A stretch of DNA of 7,312 nucleotides from Bacteroidota bacterium (GTDB taxonomy: Bacteria; Bacteroidota; Bacteroidia; Bacteroidales; Prolixibacteraceae), in the NCBI GenBank assembly GCA_023412195.1, contig JAEYNZ010000040.1, positions 1 to 7,312 of the forward strand, read 5' to 3'. Both the position numbers and the translations under genes were made by a program. The notes beneath the pieces were generated by a model. The model was not told the origin of the DNA, made no database searches, and was given only the letters and a program-made list of their open reading frames with translations. Below, in pieces: positions 4,996 to 7,312 of this stretch (position 1 is the first letter of the stretch; every line of letters starts with the position of its first letter).

Positions 4996-6657
4996 CTATG
5001 CTATTCTTGTTTCAAGAAACATTTCCATATCATAATCCACACTTGTGATTCCACCAATGTTGAAGTTTTCAACCAGCACGGTAGCTACATTGGGCGAAAG
5101 GAATGCGGGTAGTGTTGGCCCAAGGTGGATGTTTTTGACTCCCAGCGACAGCAGTGCAAGTAATACGATCACTGCTTTTTGCTCATACCATGCAATGTTG
5201 TAGGCAATGGGAAGGTCGTTAATGTCGTTCAGCTCAAAAATTTCCTTCAGCTTCAGGGCAACTACAGCCAGGGAATAAGAATCATTGCACTGTCCGGCAT
5301 CGATAACTCTTGGTATTCCGCCTATATCGCCAAGTGGCAGCTTGTTATAACGGTATTTAGCACAACCGGCAGTCAAAATGACTGTATCTTTTGGAAGTTG
5401 CTCTGCAAATTCGGTATAATAGTCGCGGCTCTTCATCCTTCCATCGCAGCCTGCCATCACAAAGAATTTACGGATGGCTCCTGATTTAACGGCATCCACT
5501 ATTTTATCGGCAAGTGCAAATACCTGTGCATGGGCAAATCCGCCGGTAATGGTGCCGGTTTCAATCTGGGTGGGTGGTGCACACCTTTTGGCATGTTCAA
5601 TAATCTGGCTGAAGTCCTTCATTCCGCCTTCCCTGCGTTCCGGTATATGAATGGCACCTTCCAGTCCTGAAGCACCGGTAGTATATATCCGGTTTGCATA
5701 CTTTGCCCTGTCGGAAGGAGGAACAATACAATTGGTGGTAAACAGGACCGGGCCGTTGAAACTCTCAAATTCCTGTGTTTGTTTCCACCATGCATTGCCA
5801 TAGTTTCCGGCCAGGTGTTTATATTTTTTAAATGCAGGATAATAATGGGCGGGCAGCATTTCACTGTGGGTATATACATCCACACCTGTTCCTTCCGTTT
5901 GCTTCAGCAGTTCTTCCATATCCTTCAGGTCGTGTCCTGAAATCAGGATTCCGGGATTGCTGCGTACACCGATATTTACCTGTGTAGCCTCAGGGTTTCC
6001 ATAAGCTGAGGTATTTGCCTGATCAAGCAGGGCCATAACCTGCACTCCATACCTGCCGGTTTCAAGTGTAAGATCAACAAGCTGCGCAACGGTTAAATCT
6101 TCGGTTGTAGCAACCAGTGCGCGTTGCATGAATTCAAAAATATCGTCGCTTTTACTGCCAAGGTTCCATGCATGCTCGGCATAGGCAGCCAATCCTTTAA
6201 CTCCATAGATAATGAGCTCGCGCAGTGAGCGGATGTCTTCATTTTCTGTACTCAGGATAACAATTTCAGCTGCCTTAGCCTCATACTCTTCAGTTGTTGA
6301 GCCACTCCATGAAGCAAAATCAGGCAAATCTTTTGGAACAGGAATATTTGCGGCGAGGCATCTTGAATGCAATTCATTGCGCAGTTCAAGGGCCTGGCTG
6401 ATGCGATGTGTGAAACTCTGTTTGTCGAAATTGGCATTGGTAATGGTACTGAAGAGGCCATCGAAAACAAATTTATCAACCCTGGAGGGATTTAGCTTCT
6501 GCACACGCAGTTTCTGGTTATACCAGCTGAGTCCCTTCAGAACAAACAGCAATGTATCCTGCAGATTGGCAACATCACTTGTTTTACCACATACTCCTTT
6601 AATTGTACAACCGGTTCCTTTGGCCGCTTCCTGGCACTGAAAACAAAACATGCTCAT
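4996..6657 (-). CDS. hcp: Hydroxylamine reductase / hybrid cluster protein, class I
   Basis: Full-length Hcp, 553 residues, cytoplasmic. The family binds a cubane cluster and a hybrid Fe-S-O cluster; it reduces hydroxylamine in vitro, and NO reduction and protein S-nitrosylation are the roles supported in vivo for E. coli Hcp. The N-terminal cysteines are C5-x2-C8-x8-C17-x5-C23, the class I spacing of anaerobes carrying [4Fe-4S]; class II has longer gaps. All hybrid-cluster ligands are present, each shifted by two from the Desulfovibrio numbering: His242 (GHDL), Glu266 (HSEMLPAH), Cys310 (TTNCIVPP), Cys404 (AGCDGR, the persulfide site), Cys432 (AGCAKYRYN), Cys457 (GQCNDSYS) and Glu492 (WYEQKA). 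ATG 6657 has an AGGA about 6 bases upstream; the in-frame ATG at 6651 is the alternative. No reductase gene (hcr) is adjacent in the window. The long upstream region carries dyads that may bind a nitrosative-stress regulator. Confidence 0.97.
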   Translation of the reverse strand: MSMFCFQCQEAAKGTGCTIKGVCGKTSDVANLQDTLLFVLKGLSWYNQKLRVQKLNPSRVDKFVFDGLFSTITNANFDKQSFTHRISQALELRNELHSRCLAANIPVPKDLPDFASWSGSTTEEYEAKAAEIVILSTENEDIRSLRELIIYGVKGLAAYAEHAWNLGSKSDDIFEFMQRALVATTEDLTVAQLVDLTLETGRYGVQVMALLDQANTSAYGNPEATQVNIGVRSNPGILISGHDLKDMEELLKQTEGTGVDVYTHSEMLPAHYYPAFKKYKHLAGNYGNAWWKQTQEFESFNGPVLFTTNCIVPPSDRAKYANRIYTTGASGLEGAIHIPERREGGMKDFSQIIEHAKRCAPPTQIETGTITGGFAHAQVFALADKIVDAVKSGAIRKFFVMAGCDGRMKSRDYYTEFAEQLPKDTVILTAGCAKYRYNKLPLGDIGGIPRVIDAGQCNDSYSLAVVALKLKEIFELNDINDLPIAYNIAWYEQKAVIVLLALLSLGVKNIHLGPTLPAFLSPNVATVLVENFNIGGITSVDYDMEMFLETRIA

Positions 6658-6736
6658 AATTTTTCCTGTATTTATTAATTTTTAATGTGCAATCTTTTTT
6701 CAGGGGGCGAAAATACCGGCAGGTATAAATGGGGAG

Positions 6737-6752
6737 TGTATCAATTGTTACA
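6737..6752. promoter_or_regulatory. Candidate operator upstream of hcp
   Basis: TGTATCAATTGTTACA is a 16-bp palindrome with one mismatched pair, centred about 87 bases upstream of the hcp start. Its size and position suit a Crp/Fnr-type dimer (HcpR is the known hcp regulator in several anaerobes), but the sequence does not match a consensus that I know. It also contains GTATCAATT, the half-site of the BlaI operator. Confidence 0.4.
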
Positions 6753-6771
6753 AAAACCTAACTATTTATTT

Positions 6772-6797
6772 CTTTAAGGTCCTTAATGACCTTAAAG
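6772..6797. promoter_or_regulatory. Perfect inverted repeat in the hcp upstream region
   Basis: Arms CTTTAAGGTC (6772-6781) and GACCTTAAAG (6788-6797) are exact reverse complements around the six bases CTTAAT. It lies about 127 bases upstream of hcp. A second AAGGT...ACCTT dyad lies about 60 bases further on (6840-6860). It could be an operator or a transcript hairpin; there is no T-run that would make it a terminator. Confidence 0.5.
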
Positions 6798-6861
6798 TAC
6801 CTGATGAGGACTACCAAGAGCCAGACAAAAATTAGATAAAAGGTATATTAAAGCTACCTTA

Positions 6862-6916
6862 ATACTATGTTTGGACTAGCTTTATACTAGCTTTGGACTA
6901 GCTTTATACTAGCTTT
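6862..6916. repeat. Tandem 11-bp array, four exact cores plus one degenerate copy
   Basis: ACTAGCTTT occurs four times at exact 11-bp spacing (6875, 6886, 6897, 6908). The two bases before it alternate GG, AT, GG, AT, so the higher-order unit is 22 bp repeated twice. A fifth unit, ATACTATGTTT (6862-6872), lies directly upstream and differs from ATACTAGCTTT at two positions. The spacing is one DNA helical turn. Confidence 0.85.
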
Positions 6917-6929
6917 GGTTTATAGCTAA

Positions 6930-6949
6930 AAAAAAGAAATTTCTTTTTT
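6930..6949. repeat. 20-bp perfect A/T palindrome
   Basis: AAAAAAGAAA is followed directly by TTTCTTTTTT, with a perfect dyad centred between 6939 and 6940. It comes 13 bases after the 11-bp array. It could be a weak bidirectional terminator, bent DNA or a protein site; the lack of a G+C stem argues against an ordinary terminator. Confidence 0.5.
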
Positions 6950-7075
6950 AAGTTTACTTTATTGCTGTAAAAACAATTCGAAAAAAATAAGAATGAGTCA
7001 CTTTGCCTGATTGAATTTTTCGTTTATTTACTTATAGATTCAGATCAATCAAACGGATAAACTTATTTGGGACAA

Positions 7076-7312
7076 ATGCTAAAACAACTACCTGATATGT
7101 TTTTAAGGGCTTTCTGCTTTCCGGGTAACTTCTGCAAAATTAAATATATATGTAATTTTCAGAGGGTATTGCTTTTCAGCCTGATATTTTTAACAACACT
7201 GTCATATCTGTCGGCACAGGAAAAAACAGCTGCATCCGGCATTGGATTCCGGCAGGTAAGCGGAATTTACCCGCACCTGGCTTTTTACAACAATGAAGAT
7301 GAATGCGGAACC
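7076..7312 (+). CDS. Secreted protein, 5' part only (cut by window end)
   Basis: An open frame runs from ATG 7076 to the window edge, 79 codons without a stop. Residues about 32-52 form an export signal, RVLLFSLIFLTTLSYLSAQ, with a probable cleavage after SAQ or SA. The mature part begins EKTAASGIGFRQVSGIYPHL and continues AFYNNEDECGT to the edge. The signal lies unusually far from the first ATG; the in-frame ATG at 7097 is an alternative, and both leave a Cys- and Phe-containing leader of 24-31 residues. The YPHLAxYNNExECGT segment resembles the start of a conserved secreted protein of Bacteroidota and Planctomycetes that I recall but cannot name with confidence; no catalytic domain lies within the window. 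It is transcribed away from hcp. Confidence 0.65.
   Translation, partial: MLKQLPDMFLRAFCFPGNFCKIKYICNFQRVLLFSLIFLTTLSYLSAQEKTAASGIGFRQVSGIYPHLAFYNNEDECGT

Larger units (their letters stand above)
6658..7075. other. Divergent intergenic region between hcp and a secreted-protein gene
   Basis: These 418 bases contain no credible gene. They hold, in order, a near-palindrome (6737-6752), a perfect 10-bp dyad (6772-6797), a smaller dyad AAGGTA/TACCTT (6840-6845 and 6855-6860), an 11-bp tandem array (6862-6916) and an A/T palindrome (6930-6949). I could not find a confident -33/-7 pair for either divergent gene; the best minus-strand candidate is TATTTTCG (6715-6708), without a well-spaced TTG. Confidence 0.7.

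Noticed and set aside
4996..6657. Several open frames of 75-142 codons opposite or in other frames within hcp
   Set aside because: All are shadows of a full-length, motif-complete gene.
6862..6916. CRISPR array
   Set aside because: The units are 11 bp and directly adjacent, with no spacers.

Overview
The window looks like a chromosomal segment from a Bacteroidota bacterium, probably an anaerobic or facultative member near Bacteroidales/Marinilabiliales; the rank below phylum is a guess. The signs are promoter-like TTG...TAnnTTTG pairs instead of sigma70 boxes, a BlaI-M56 pair whose peptidase carries TonB_C and SusC-plug-like modules, LytS/LytTR two-component remnants, a hairpin repeat of a type common in this phylum, and a class I hybrid cluster protein.

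Layout: 1-203 holds a promoter and nothing else recognisable, apart from a possible 3' end of an upstream reading frame stopping at 28-30. 204-683 encodes a secreted DUF4168-type protein built from two tandem copies of one unit, closed by a strong terminator (709-747). 750-1611 has no intact gene: it contains the C-terminal remnant of a LytS-type histidine kinase (938-1260) and two inverted copies of a hairpin repeat. 1612-4207 is a compact regulatory operon: promoter, perfect 21-bp operator, BlaI-type repressor (119 aa) and, with a one-base overlap, a 725-aa M56 metallopeptidase whose extracytoplasmic half is a duplicated plug-like plus TonB_C tandem. 4308-4445 is the C-terminal end of a LytTR response regulator. 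4452-4838 encodes a small membrane-anchored protein of unknown function. 4996-6657, on the minus strand, is full-length hcp with its own terminator (4921-4956). 6658-7075 is a long divergent intergenic region with several dyads, an 11-bp tandem array and an A/T palindrome. At 7076 a secreted protein begins and runs off the window.

How the parts may work together: by analogy with BlaI/BlaR1, the M56 protein would sense an envelope signal and relieve repression by the BlaI protein at its own operator. Its sensor half is not a penicillin-binding domain but TonB-system-like modules. The kinase and LytTR remnants lie on either side of this operon in the order expected for a LytS-LytR pair, which suggests the operon sits in, or replaced most of, a former two-component locus. 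hcp and the terminal secreted gene are divergent and share the dyad-rich intergenic region.
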